From: Bacteroidales bacterium
GTDB lineage: Bacteria; Bacteroidota; Bacteroidia; Bacteroidales; FEN-979
Assembly (NCBI GenBank): GCA_025355465.1
Contig: JANXZO010000065.1
Coordinates: forward strand, 1-43,788
Length of the DNA stretch: 43,788 nt
Reading direction: 5' to 3'
The notes under the pieces were generated by a model, which searched no databases, was not told the origin of the DNA, and was given only the letters and a program-made list of their open reading frames with translations. A program made the translations under genes and the position numbers. Shown here piece by piece: positions 15,915 to 22,794 of this stretch. Within the stretch, counting starts at the first letter, position 1; each line of letters begins with the position of its first letter.

Positions 15915-16772
15915 ATGAAAAAATATCTGATTTTATTGATCATCCCCTTTATGTTTGCCTGCGGACGTGCCGCTAAAAAAGAAGCCGCTGTTCTGAAGGT
16001 CAAATATGACAGTCTGCTTTCACAGACCACCCAGAAAGAGATGGAACTCAATGGCTTCATTCATGCGGTGAATGAGATCCAGGGAACACTCGACACCATA
16101 AAGATGAAACAGAATGTGATCTCCATGAGTACGAACAAACCCAGGGAGATGAAAACTTCGGCCAAGGAGCAGATCAAAGCCGACATCGCTTCGATTTATG
16201 ACCTCATGCAGAAAAATAAGGAACAATTGGCGACGTTGAATTCAAAGTTGAAGAACACGAGCGTAAAGGAGGTGGAGCTAACGCGGCTTGTGGAGCGGCT
16301 TACAAAGGACATCTCAGACAAAAACCAGGAAATTGAGACCTTGCGTGCCAAACTTGACAAGATGAACATAGGGATTGCACAAGCCAGGGTAAAAGTTGAC
16401 ACGCTGACAAAAACCGTGAATGTTCAGAGTCAGAAACTTACCGACCAAACTCAAACCATTGCCCAGCAGGATGCTTCAATTAACACAGCCTATTACATCA
16501 TCGGTAAAGAAAAAGAGCTGAAAAAAAATGGCATCCTTGGCAAAGGCGGAGTTATTCTCCCTAATTTCAACAAGGATTTCTTCACCAGGATTGATATTCG
16601 CAAAGTAACTGAAATTTCCCTGATGAGTAAAAAGGTGAAGGTGATTTCGATACATCCTACCGAATCCTATAAGCTTGTTCCGGGTGAGAAGAAGATGATT
16701 CAGTCGCTTCAGATCCTCGATTACAAAGCTTTCTGGAGCAATGTCAAATACCTCATCATTACCATAAACTGA
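15915..16772 (+). CDS. Coiled-coil lipoprotein, paralogue A
   Basis: A 285-residue lipoprotein of a family common in Bacteroidota whose function I do not know. The signal peptide ends in a lipobox with Cys16 (MFAC, then GRAAKK). The residues after Cys are not the acidic surface-export signal, so a periplasmic face is likelier. Residues about 20-200 form a long coiled coil with heptad-like Leu/Ile spacing. A globular C-terminal domain (about 200-285) has LKKNGILGKGG, FFTRIDIRKVTEI and a terminal KAFWSNVKYLIITIN. It is strongly similar over its whole length to the protein at 18107-18958. It converges with the methyltransferase gene, 35 bases apart. Confidence 0.75.
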   Translation: MKKYLILLIIPFMFACGRAAKKEAAVLKVKYDSLLSQTTQKEMELNGFIHAVNEIQGTLDTIKMKQNVISMSTNKPREMKTSAKEQIKADIASIYDLMQKNKEQLATLNSKLKNTSVKEVELTRLVERLTKDISDKNQEIETLRAKLDKMNIGIAQARVKVDTLTKTVNVQSQKLTDQTQTIAQQDASINTAYYIIGKEKELKKNGILGKGGVILPNFNKDFFTRIDIRKVTEISLMSKKVKVISIHPTESYKLVPGEKKMIQSLQILDYKAFWSNVKYLIITIN

Positions 16773-16807
16773 TCAGCTCAACCGCTCAGAACGAATGCCC
16801 GCCGAGG

Positions 16808-17992
16808 CTAAATAATCTCCAGGATAAGGCCCTTGAGATACTCACCTTCCGGATGATAAATGCTAACAGGGTGGTCGGGTCCTTGTGAAAGGCGGTGTAA
16901 AATCCGTACGCGTTTTCCGGCCTCAAGACCGGCCGAAAGAATAGCGGATTGAAAAACCTCCCGCCCGATGGCCTGAGAACAGGAGAATGTAAAGAGCAAT
17001 CCTCCCGGAACAAGATGTTTCATCGCCTGGGCATTGAGGTGAATGTATGCATGCAAGGCGTTGTTGGTCACCGCGTGGGTTTTTGCAAAAGCAGGCGGAT
17101 CAAGGATCATCATGTCATATTTCTCCTCGGTTTCCGTAAGCCAGCGTTTGGCATCTGCAACAAACGAACGGTGCCTGTCAGGCTCCAACCCGTTCAGCAC
17201 AAGGTTTTCCTCGGTCCAATCGATGGCTTGCCTGGAGCTGTCGACCGAATGAACCATGGAAGCGCCACCCTTCAGGGCGTAAACCGAAAATGCACCGGTG
17301 TAGCAAAAAGCATTCAGCACCTTCCGGTCCTTTCCGTAATACTGTGCGAACATCCTGTTGGTACGCTGATCAAGGAAGAACCCCGTTTTTTGTCCCTTTT
17401 CCCAGTCGATACCGAATTTGTGACCAATCTCAAGAATTTCACCCGATTGTGGAGTTCCGTACAGATACCCATCGGCGAAATCGCCCGGGAGTGACTTCAT
17501 GGTCTCGCTGCTTTTGTCGTAGACCGCTTTCAGGTTCTTTCCGTACATCTCCTGCAAAGCCGTGGAAAAAACAGTCCTGAGCCGGTGCATCCCCAAGGTA
17601 TGCGTTTGAATAACAGCGACGCCGTTATAATAATCAATCATCAAACCGGGGAGTCCATCACCTTCCGAAAAAACCAGCCGATAGGCATTGGTAAGGTTGT
17701 TATCGGTCAGCATCAATTTTTTCCGTAAGGCAAAAGCTTGTTCCAGTCTTGTTTTCCAATAGGTTTCATCGATGGATGATTTGGCAAACTCGAAGTTCTT
17801 TACAGCGATGGAACCTGAGGCAAAATGACCCAGGGTGAGAAACTCGTTGCGCGATGATACAACTTCCACAATATCACCCGCAGCAACGGAAGCTGCAACA
17901 CGGTCGATGGCACCGGAAAAAATCCAGGGGTGATTGCGTCTGACAGCCGCCTCCTTTCCCGGTTTTAAAAATATTTTTGGAAATGCCGACAT
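16808..17992 (-). CDS. rlmI: Class I SAM-dependent rRNA (cytosine-C5) methyltransferase, RlmI-like
   Basis: A 394-residue methyltransferase of the RlmI family, whose E. coli member makes m5C1962 in 23S rRNA. An N-terminal PUA domain (about 1-75) binds RNA. The middle linker contains RLVFSEGDGLPGLMID. The Rossmann domain has QKTGFFLDQRTNR at 201-213, the NAFCYTGAFS SAM motif at 227-236, DPPAF at 298-302 and the catalytic-type FSCSQ with Cys338. The domain set is complete. It is flanked by the two lipoprotein paralogues and does not share an operon with either. The target base is inferred from the family. Confidence 0.85.
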   Translation of the reverse strand: MSAFPKIFLKPGKEAAVRRNHPWIFSGAIDRVAASVAAGDIVEVVSSRNEFLTLGHFASGSIAVKNFEFAKSSIDETYWKTRLEQAFALRKKLMLTDNNLTNAYRLVFSEGDGLPGLMIDYYNGVAVIQTHTLGMHRLRTVFSTALQEMYGKNLKAVYDKSSETMKSLPGDFADGYLYGTPQSGEILEIGHKFGIDWEKGQKTGFFLDQRTNRMFAQYYGKDRKVLNAFCYTGAFSVYALKGGASMVHSVDSSRQAIDWTEENLVLNGLEPDRHRSFVADAKRWLTETEEKYDMMILDPPAFAKTHAVTNNALHAYIHLNAQAMKHLVPGGLLFTFSCSQAIGREVFQSAILSAGLEAGKRVRILHRLSQGPDHPVSIYHPEGEYLKGLILEII

Positions 17993-18006
17993 GAAATAAA
18001 TTTTGG

Positions 18007-18014
18007 TAAAGGTA
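18007..18014 (-). promoter_or_regulatory. Possible -7 element for rlmI
   Basis: The minus strand reads TACCTTTA, seven of eight positions of TAnnTTTG. It lies 14 bases upstream of the rlmI ATG, so any leader would be about 10 bases. The last-base mismatch keeps this tentative. Confidence 0.3.
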
Positions 18015-18050
18015 CGTTACTAATAGGTTAACTATAGGAAAATTTCTTTT

Positions 18051-18082
18051 TTTCAATCATTGCAAATTTCTTATTAATTTTG
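18051..18082 (+). promoter_or_regulatory. Putative promoter of lipoprotein B
   Basis: TAATTTTG at 18075-18082 is an exact TAnnTTTG. A near-consensus -33 element, TTTC, lies at 18051-18054 with a 20-base spacer. This is the best two-part promoter match in the window. The start would be near 18087, about 20 bases before the ATG. Confidence 0.5.
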
Positions 18083-18106
18083 CATCAACTTTAAAAAATT
18101 CGCAAA

Positions 18107-18958
18107 ATGAAAAAGTACTTAGTGTTGCTCCTGATCCCTTTATTCCTTGCCTGCGGTCGCGAGGCAAAGAAAAAAGCTGAAGAGCTTCAATCAAAAAATG
18201 ACAGTTTGACCAGTCAAACCGTACAAAAGGATGAAGCAATCAATGAATTCATTCGGTCGATCAATGACATTCAGGGTTCACTGGATACCATTAAACAAAA
18301 GGAAAATATCATTAACCTCACGACAGATCGTGGCGGTGAACTGAAACTATCCGCAAAAGAACAGATCAAATCCGATATTGAAACCATTTACAGCCTGATG
18401 CTGAAGAACAAGGAGACTATCAGTGCTTTGTCAAAGAAGCTGAAACGATCTTCCATGAAGGTGGATGAACTTACCAAAATGGTTGAACGTCTTAACAAAG
18501 ACCTTACCGATAAAGCTGCACAAATTGAAGCGCTCCGCAGTAAACTTGCCAAATTGAACGAAGCCTTTGAGATGGCCAATCTTAAGATTGATACCTTGTC
18601 GCGGACTGTAGCCACCCAGACCTCCCAGATCAAAGATCAGTCGCAGACGATCGCTGCCCAGGAAGAGGCGCTTAATACGGCCTATTATGTGCTCGGTTCC
18701 AACAGCGAACTGAAAAAGAACGGGGTGATAAAGAGCGGTGAAATTCTAAGTGACTTTAAAAAGGAGCTATTTACAAAAGTGGATATCCGGAAGTTGACTG
18801 AAATTCCGGTACTCAGCAAGAAGGCAAAGCTGCTATCAAACCACCCCTCCAACTCCTATAAGTTCAACGGAGATAAAAAAATGATTCAAAATTTACAGAT
18901 TACTGATTATAAGGCATTCTGGTCCAATTCAAGATATCTTGTGATCGTTGTGAATTAA
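18107..18958 (+). CDS. Coiled-coil lipoprotein, paralogue B
   Basis: A 283-residue lipoprotein with the same plan as the protein at 15915-16772: signal peptide and lipobox with Cys16 (LFLAC), long coiled coil, and a C-terminal domain ending KAFWSNSRYLVIVVN. Blocks such as SAKEQIKSDIETIYSLM and DQSQTIAAQEEALNTAYYV are nearly unchanged between the two, so this is a gene duplication. It has its own promoter at 18051-18082 and a strong terminator at 18979-19006, so it is transcribed alone. Function is unknown; a structural periplasmic or envelope-tethering role is a guess from the coiled coil. Confidence 0.75.
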   Translation: MKKYLVLLLIPLFLACGREAKKKAEELQSKNDSLTSQTVQKDEAINEFIRSINDIQGSLDTIKQKENIINLTTDRGGELKLSAKEQIKSDIETIYSLMLKNKETISALSKKLKRSSMKVDELTKMVERLNKDLTDKAAQIEALRSKLAKLNEAFEMANLKIDTLSRTVATQTSQIKDQSQTIAAQEEALNTAYYVLGSNSELKKNGVIKSGEILSDFKKELFTKVDIRKLTEIPVLSKKAKLLSNHPSNSYKFNGDKKMIQNLQITDYKAFWSNSRYLVIVVN

Positions 18959-18978
18959 TTTATTCCATAAAGAAAGAG

Positions 18979-19006
18979 GGGCGTCGTAAAGATGCCCTTT
19001 TTTTTT
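18979..19006 (+). terminator. Rho-independent terminator after lipoprotein B
   Basis: GGGCGTC and GATGCCC pair over seven bases with one G-U, around the loop GTAAA. Nine T residues follow directly. It lies 21 bases after the stop codon at 18958. Confidence 0.88.
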
Positions 19007-19035
19007 GATCTTTGTCATACCAAACTGCTAACCTC

Positions 19036-20049
19036 ATGATTTGTCGATTTCCGCTCCTGATCCTGCTCCTGACCTTTGCGCTCACAGCTGGTGCACAGAA
19101 AAAATCCGATCCATTCAAGATCGTCTTCTACAATACAGAAAATCTCTTCGACACCATTGATGATCCCGCAAAAAGCGACAACGATTTCCTGCCCTCCTCC
19201 AAAGTTGGCTGGAACTCAGAACGCTATTACCACAAAATTCACAATATCGGGAAGGTACTTGTAGCCATCGACAGTGTAAACCTTCCGGCGGTGATAGGTA
19301 TGGCCGAGGTAGAAAACAGCAATGTGCTTCACGATCTAATTACCCAGACCCGTTTGCGCAGCGGGAATTACCAGGCCATTCTTGAAGAGGGATCTGACCC
19401 GCGGGGCATTGATGTTGCGCTGATCTTTCGTAAGGATGTAATGAATTATGTTTCGCATAAAGCCTTTCTTTCGGCTACAACATTTAAAACCCGTTGCATC
19501 CTTTATGTCAGGCTCACCGACCGTAGGAGCAACACTTTCCACTTTTTTGTGAACCACTGGAAATCCAGGGAAGGGGGCGGTGTTGAAACTGCAACCAAAC
19601 GAGACGAAAATGCCCTCTTGCTTAAGCACCTTACGGACAGTATCTCTGGCCAGGATCCCAAAGCTTACATTGTCATCCTCGGCGACTTTAATGATGAGCC
19701 GAAAGACAAAAGCATTGCTGAAACCCTGAATGCCAGGGAACCTGTTGCAAATCCCGAGGCCGGCAACCTTTACAACCTTCTTTACGAACCCTATCTGAAA
19801 GGTGAAGGAACCTTGTTTTACAAGGATTGGGATGTGTTCGACCAAATCATCGTTACAGGCAGCCTGCTAAATAAAAAACGTGGTAAAGGTCCTCATATTG
19901 AAGCCCCTTATGCGACGATCTTCAAACAGGATTGGATGCTTTACACCAATAAAAATGGCGAGAAAATTCCCAACAGAACAGCCAGCAGCAAGGATTATTT
20001 CGGTGGTTACAGTGACCACCTTCCTGTGTATAGTGTAATTCGCTATTAG
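19036..20049 (+). CDS. Secreted endonuclease/exonuclease/phosphatase-family protein
   Basis: A 337-residue protein starting at the ATG at 19036, which gives a clean signal peptide (MICRFPLLILLLTFALTAGA). A TTG at 19012 would add eight residues ahead of it. The EEP fold is recognised by NTENLFD at 33-39, metal-binding Glu91 in GMAEVENS, NHWKSR at 173-178, GDFNDEP at 216-222 and SDHLPV near the C-terminus with the catalytic His. The active-site set is complete. It probably hydrolyses phosphodiesters outside the cytoplasm, in DNA, RNA or another phosphoester; the sequence does not tell which. Its stop overlaps that of the convergent MORN lipoprotein by four bases. Confidence 0.85.
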   Translation: MICRFPLLILLLTFALTAGAQKKSDPFKIVFYNTENLFDTIDDPAKSDNDFLPSSKVGWNSERYYHKIHNIGKVLVAIDSVNLPAVIGMAEVENSNVLHDLITQTRLRSGNYQAILEEGSDPRGIDVALIFRKDVMNYVSHKAFLSATTFKTRCILYVRLTDRRSNTFHFFVNHWKSREGGGVETATKRDENALLLKHLTDSISGQDPKAYIVILGDFNDEPKDKSIAETLNAREPVANPEAGNLYNLLYEPYLKGEGTLFYKDWDVFDQIIVTGSLLNKKRGKGPHIEAPYATIFKQDWMLYTNKNGEKIPNRTASSKDYFGGYSDHLPVYSVIRY

Positions 20050-20504
20050 TGGGCTTTCGGAGGGATGAGTTCTTTGGGAGGAGCTGAGTAGTCGGCCTCT
20101 TTCAGCATACGTCCGTTCTCATCAAAGAAGCGCCACACACCTACCCGCATATCCTCTTTATACGCTCCTTCATATTGAACTTTGCCATTGGGAAAATAGG
20201 TTGTGCGTTTACCGTCAGCCTTGCCGGTTTTGAATAGGCCTTCGCTCCAAAGGTTTCCATTTTCGTGCCAGTAGGTCCATTTGCCATCTCGCTGACCCTC
20301 TTTATAGGTTCCTTCCATCTGTGGTTTTCCATTTGGATAGTAGGTAGTCTCCTTGATGAGTTCCCGGCTGGCACCCTCTCCCTTATAGATGCATACACGT
20401 TTGGGCGATCCATCGGCGTTTGTCTCTTCTACCACCTTGTGTTCGGAGCGGCAACTGCACAGGTAACAAACCATCAGTGTGAGGAATACAAGTTTTGTTC
20501 TCAT
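20046..20504 (-). CDS. MORN-repeat lipoprotein (YwqK-like)
   Basis: A 152-residue lipoprotein. The signal peptide ends at a lipobox LCSC, giving Cys18 (Cys16 is also possible). The mature part has about four MORN-type repeats of the form YYPNGKPQMEGTYKEGQRDGKW, each with the NG, EG and DGxW pattern. Such repeats form beta-hairpin platforms; many Bacteroidota relatives are labelled YwqK-family antitoxins by similarity, which says little about real function. It lies 24 bases upstream of nothing in its own operon direction; dihydroorotase precedes it by 24 bases on the same strand, so co-transcription is possible. Confidence 0.8.
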   Translation of the reverse strand: MRTKLVFLTLMVCYLCSCRSEHKVVEETNADGSPKRVCIYKGEGASRELIKETTYYPNGKPQMEGTYKEGQRDGKWTYWHENGNLWSEGLFKTGKADGKRTTYFPNGKVQYEGAYKEDMRVGVWRFFDENGRMLKEADYSAPPKELIPPKAH

Positions 20505-20528
20505 TTTGAATTTCAGGATTTTGCTTTG

Positions 20529-21884
20529 TTAATAATTGAACCTGAGCCGTTGGCCCTTTACAGTAGTATCCGGTTTGCCGTTATGAAATGCCAGATGACC
20601 ATTTACCCAGGTATGTGTCACGCGTGATTTAAAGGTAACCCCTTCAAGCGGAGACCAACCGCATTTATACAAAATGTTTTCCTTACCTACAACCCAGGGA
20701 TTATCCTCCTCAACGAGGATCATATCCGCCTTATACCCTTTGCGAATGAAACCTCTGTCGGGAATTCTGTAGAGTATGGCAGGGCTATGACACATCTTTT
20801 CGACGATGGTTTCCAGTGAAATTTTTCCAAGATGGTAAAACCCCAGCATCGCTACCAGCGAATGCTGGATCAGGGGTCCGCCCGAAGGGCAGGAGTGCGA
20901 CGGACGTTCCTTCTCCTCCTTGAGATGGGGCGCATGATCAGTGGCAATAACATCAATTTTCCCATTCAGGAGACCTGCAAATAGCGCTTCACGGTCAGCT
21001 GATGATTTAATTGCCGGATTCCATTTAATCAGGGCTCCGAGATCCTCGTAATCACGGTCGTCAAACCACAGGTGATGCACACAGACCTCTCCGCTGATTC
21101 GCTTCTCATTCAGCGGGATATCATTTTGAAGCAGGTCAAGTTCCCTTGCTGTTGAGAGGTGAAGCAGGTGAAGCCGGGCGTTGTGTTTCCGGGCCAGCGA
21201 CACCGCCTTTTCTGAGGAGAAAAAACAAGCCTCTGCACTGCGGATCAACGGATGTGCGTTGATGGGAATGTCTTCTCCAAATTTCTCCCTGAATTGTGCG
21301 AGGTTTCTCTGAATAATGGTTTCATCCTCAGCATGGACAGCAATAAGAAGCGGCGAATCGGCAAAAATCGCCTCCAATGAACCGGGATCGTCTACCAGCA
21401 TATTACCGGTGGATGCACCCATGAAGACCTTCAGTCCGCATATACGTGCCGGGTCGGCCTTTTTAATCTCTGTAAGATTATCATTGGTTGCGCCAAGGTA
21501 AAAAGAGTAGTTGGCCATGGATTTTTCAGCTGCGATCCGGTACTTTTCTTCCAGAATTTCAAGTGTGGTGGCTTTCGGATTGGTGTTGGGCATATCCATG
21601 AAGGTGGTAACCCCACCGGCAATGGCAGCTATGCTCTCTGTTGAAATATCACCTTTGGAAGTCAGGCCTGGTTCCCGAAAATGAACATGATCGTCGATCA
21701 CGCCAGGAAAGAGAAATTTTCCTTCCGCATCCACCAGGGTGGTGCCCTCCGGAAAAGTAAAACCCGCGGGCGCTCTGCCTTCAAACACCTCACCGATCAT
21801 TCCATCCTGTATAAGCACGGCTCCCGGAAATCGCCTTCCTTCATTAACGAGGATTGCATTGTGGATATAACAGGATGTAGTCAT
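20529..21884 (-). CDS. pyrC: Dihydroorotase
   Basis: A 451-residue amidohydrolase of the dihydroorotase class that interconverts carbamoyl-aspartate and dihydroorotate in pyrimidine synthesis. The metal-binding HVHFREPG begins at His66 and His68. Lys152 in GLKVFMGAST fits the usual carbamylated or structural lysine region. ATDHAPH near 313-319 gives the catalytic Asp with His ligands. MPNTNP at 98-103 is the substrate-side loop. The length suits class I bacterial dihydroorotases. A TAnnTTTG box lies about 35 bases upstream. An inactive pyrC' paralogue is unlikely because the metal ligands are present. Confidence 0.88.
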   Translation of the reverse strand: MTTSCYIHNAILVNEGRRFPGAVLIQDGMIGEVFEGRAPAGFTFPEGTTLVDAEGKFLFPGVIDDHVHFREPGLTSKGDISTESIAAIAGGVTTFMDMPNTNPKATTLEILEEKYRIAAEKSMANYSFYLGATNDNLTEIKKADPARICGLKVFMGASTGNMLVDDPGSLEAIFADSPLLIAVHAEDETIIQRNLAQFREKFGEDIPINAHPLIRSAEACFFSSEKAVSLARKHNARLHLLHLSTARELDLLQNDIPLNEKRISGEVCVHHLWFDDRDYEDLGALIKWNPAIKSSADREALFAGLLNGKIDVIATDHAPHLKEEKERPSHSCPSGGPLIQHSLVAMLGFYHLGKISLETIVEKMCHSPAILYRIPDRGFIRKGYKADMILVEEDNPWVVGKENILYKCGWSPLEGVTFKSRVTHTWVNGHLAFHNGKPDTTVKGQRLRFNY

Positions 21885-21918
21885 CTTAGATGCATGTTAA
21901 CAAGCGGGAAAAACTGTG

Positions 21919-21926
21919 CAAAATTA
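21919..21926 (-). promoter_or_regulatory. Putative -7 element of pyrC
   Basis: The minus strand reads TAATTTTG, an exact TAnnTTTG, in the 55-base gap after the glycosyltransferase gene. It predicts a start near 21914 and a leader of about 30 bases. No -33 box is obvious. Confidence 0.4.
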
Positions 21927-21939
21927 ATGGAAAGAGAGC

Positions 21940-22680
21940 TTACCGTGCAACAGGTTTGTAATTTTTAAACAGGCTCCTCCAACGAAGACTGATTACGCCA
22001 AATACTGCTTCTTTGAAAATACCTTTACTCATCTTGGATTCGCCCATGGTGCGATCAGTGAAAATGATCGGAACTTCAATAATTTTAAAGCCCAATTTCC
22101 AGACGGTGTATTTCATTTCGATCTGGAAGGCGTATCCCGTAAAACGTATCCTGGCGAGGTCGATCGTTTCAAGTACACGGCGGGTATAACATTTGAAACC
22201 TGCCGTAGTATCCCATATCTTCATCCGGGTAACAAAGCGTACATATGCCGAAGCATAATAGGACATCAACACCCTGCCGATCGGCCAGTTTACCACATTT
22301 ACGCCGGTTACGTAGCGCGATCCGATGGCAAGATCGGCCCCCTGGTTCTTTGCGGCATCATAAAGTCTTAATAAGTCCTCCGGGTTGTGGGAGAAATCGG
22401 CATCCATTTCAAACATGTATTCATACTTTCGTTGAAGAGCCCACTTGAACCCATGGATGTAAGCCGTACCCAGTCCCAGTTTGCCTTTCCTCTCTTCGAT
22501 ATAAAGCCGATCGGTAAATTCAGCCATCATCGTTTTCACGATTTGTGCCGTGCCGTCTGGCGAATTGTCTTCAATTATCAAAACATCAAAATCCTTAGAA
22601 AGCGAAAAGACCTTCCGCAAAATGCGTTCGATGTTATCTTTTTCGTTATAGGTAGGAATTATGACCAGGCTATCAGACAC
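21940..22680 (-). CDS. Dolichol-phosphate mannosyltransferase-like GT2 glycosyltransferase
   Basis: A 246-residue family 2 glycosyltransferase of the polyprenol-phosphate mannose synthase type. It moves a sugar, usually mannose from GDP-mannose, to a polyprenyl phosphate at the cytoplasmic membrane face. Visible motifs are IIPTYNEKDNIERIL at the N-terminus, EDNSPDGTAQ, MDADFSHNPEDL with the metal-binding DxD-like Asp residues, and TDRTMGESKMS near the C-terminus. There is no transmembrane tail, so it resembles the short soluble DPM1 type. The start codon is GTG at 22680, chosen because the family's N-terminus begins right there. Confidence 0.85.
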   Translation of the reverse strand: MSDSLVIIPTYNEKDNIERILRKVFSLSKDFDVLIIEDNSPDGTAQIVKTMMAEFTDRLYIEERKGKLGLGTAYIHGFKWALQRKYEYMFEMDADFSHNPEDLLRLYDAAKNQGADLAIGSRYVTGVNVVNWPIGRVLMSYYASAYVRFVTRMKIWDTTAGFKCYTRRVLETIDLARIRFTGYAFQIEMKYTVWKLGFKIIEVPIIFTDRTMGESKMSKGIFKEAVFGVISLRWRSLFKNYKPVAR

Positions 22681-22702
22681 CAGAATATTTATAATTGTTT
22701 TA

Positions 22703-22710
22703 CAAAAATA
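22703..22710 (-). promoter_or_regulatory. Putative -7 element of the glycosyltransferase gene
   Basis: The minus strand reads TATTTTTG, an exact TAnnTTTG, 22 bases ahead of the GTG start. It follows the terminator-like hairpin at 22751-22786, consistent with a new transcription unit. Confidence 0.4.
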
Positions 22711-22750
22711 AGATAAGACTGTAAATATAAAAATTAATTATGTAAAACGA

Positions 22751-22786
22751 AGAAGGGCAACCGAAATTGTATCCGGTTACCCTTCT
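22751..22786 (-). terminator. Terminator-like hairpin after the PLD-family gene
   Basis: The arms 22751-22763 and 22774-22786 pair over 13 bases; in the leftward RNA the one imperfect position is a U-G wobble. The loop is 10 bases. Downstream in the leftward direction the RNA is U-rich (CGTTTTACATAATTAATTTTT) but the U-run is broken. It begins 9 bases after the stop of the gene at 22795-25254. Confidence 0.6.
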
Positions 22787-22794
22787 GTGATTCA

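Noticed and set aside
15915-18958. The two coiled-coil lipoproteins as TssQ or TssR
   Set aside because: They are too long for TssQ and far too short for TssR, and they lie on their own transcription units with no tss genes between them. The T6SS link is only proximity.
20046-20504. MORN lipoprotein as an antitoxin of a toxin-antitoxin pair
   Set aside because: The YwqK antitoxin label is a similarity name. This protein is a lipoprotein, and no partner toxin gene is adjacent.
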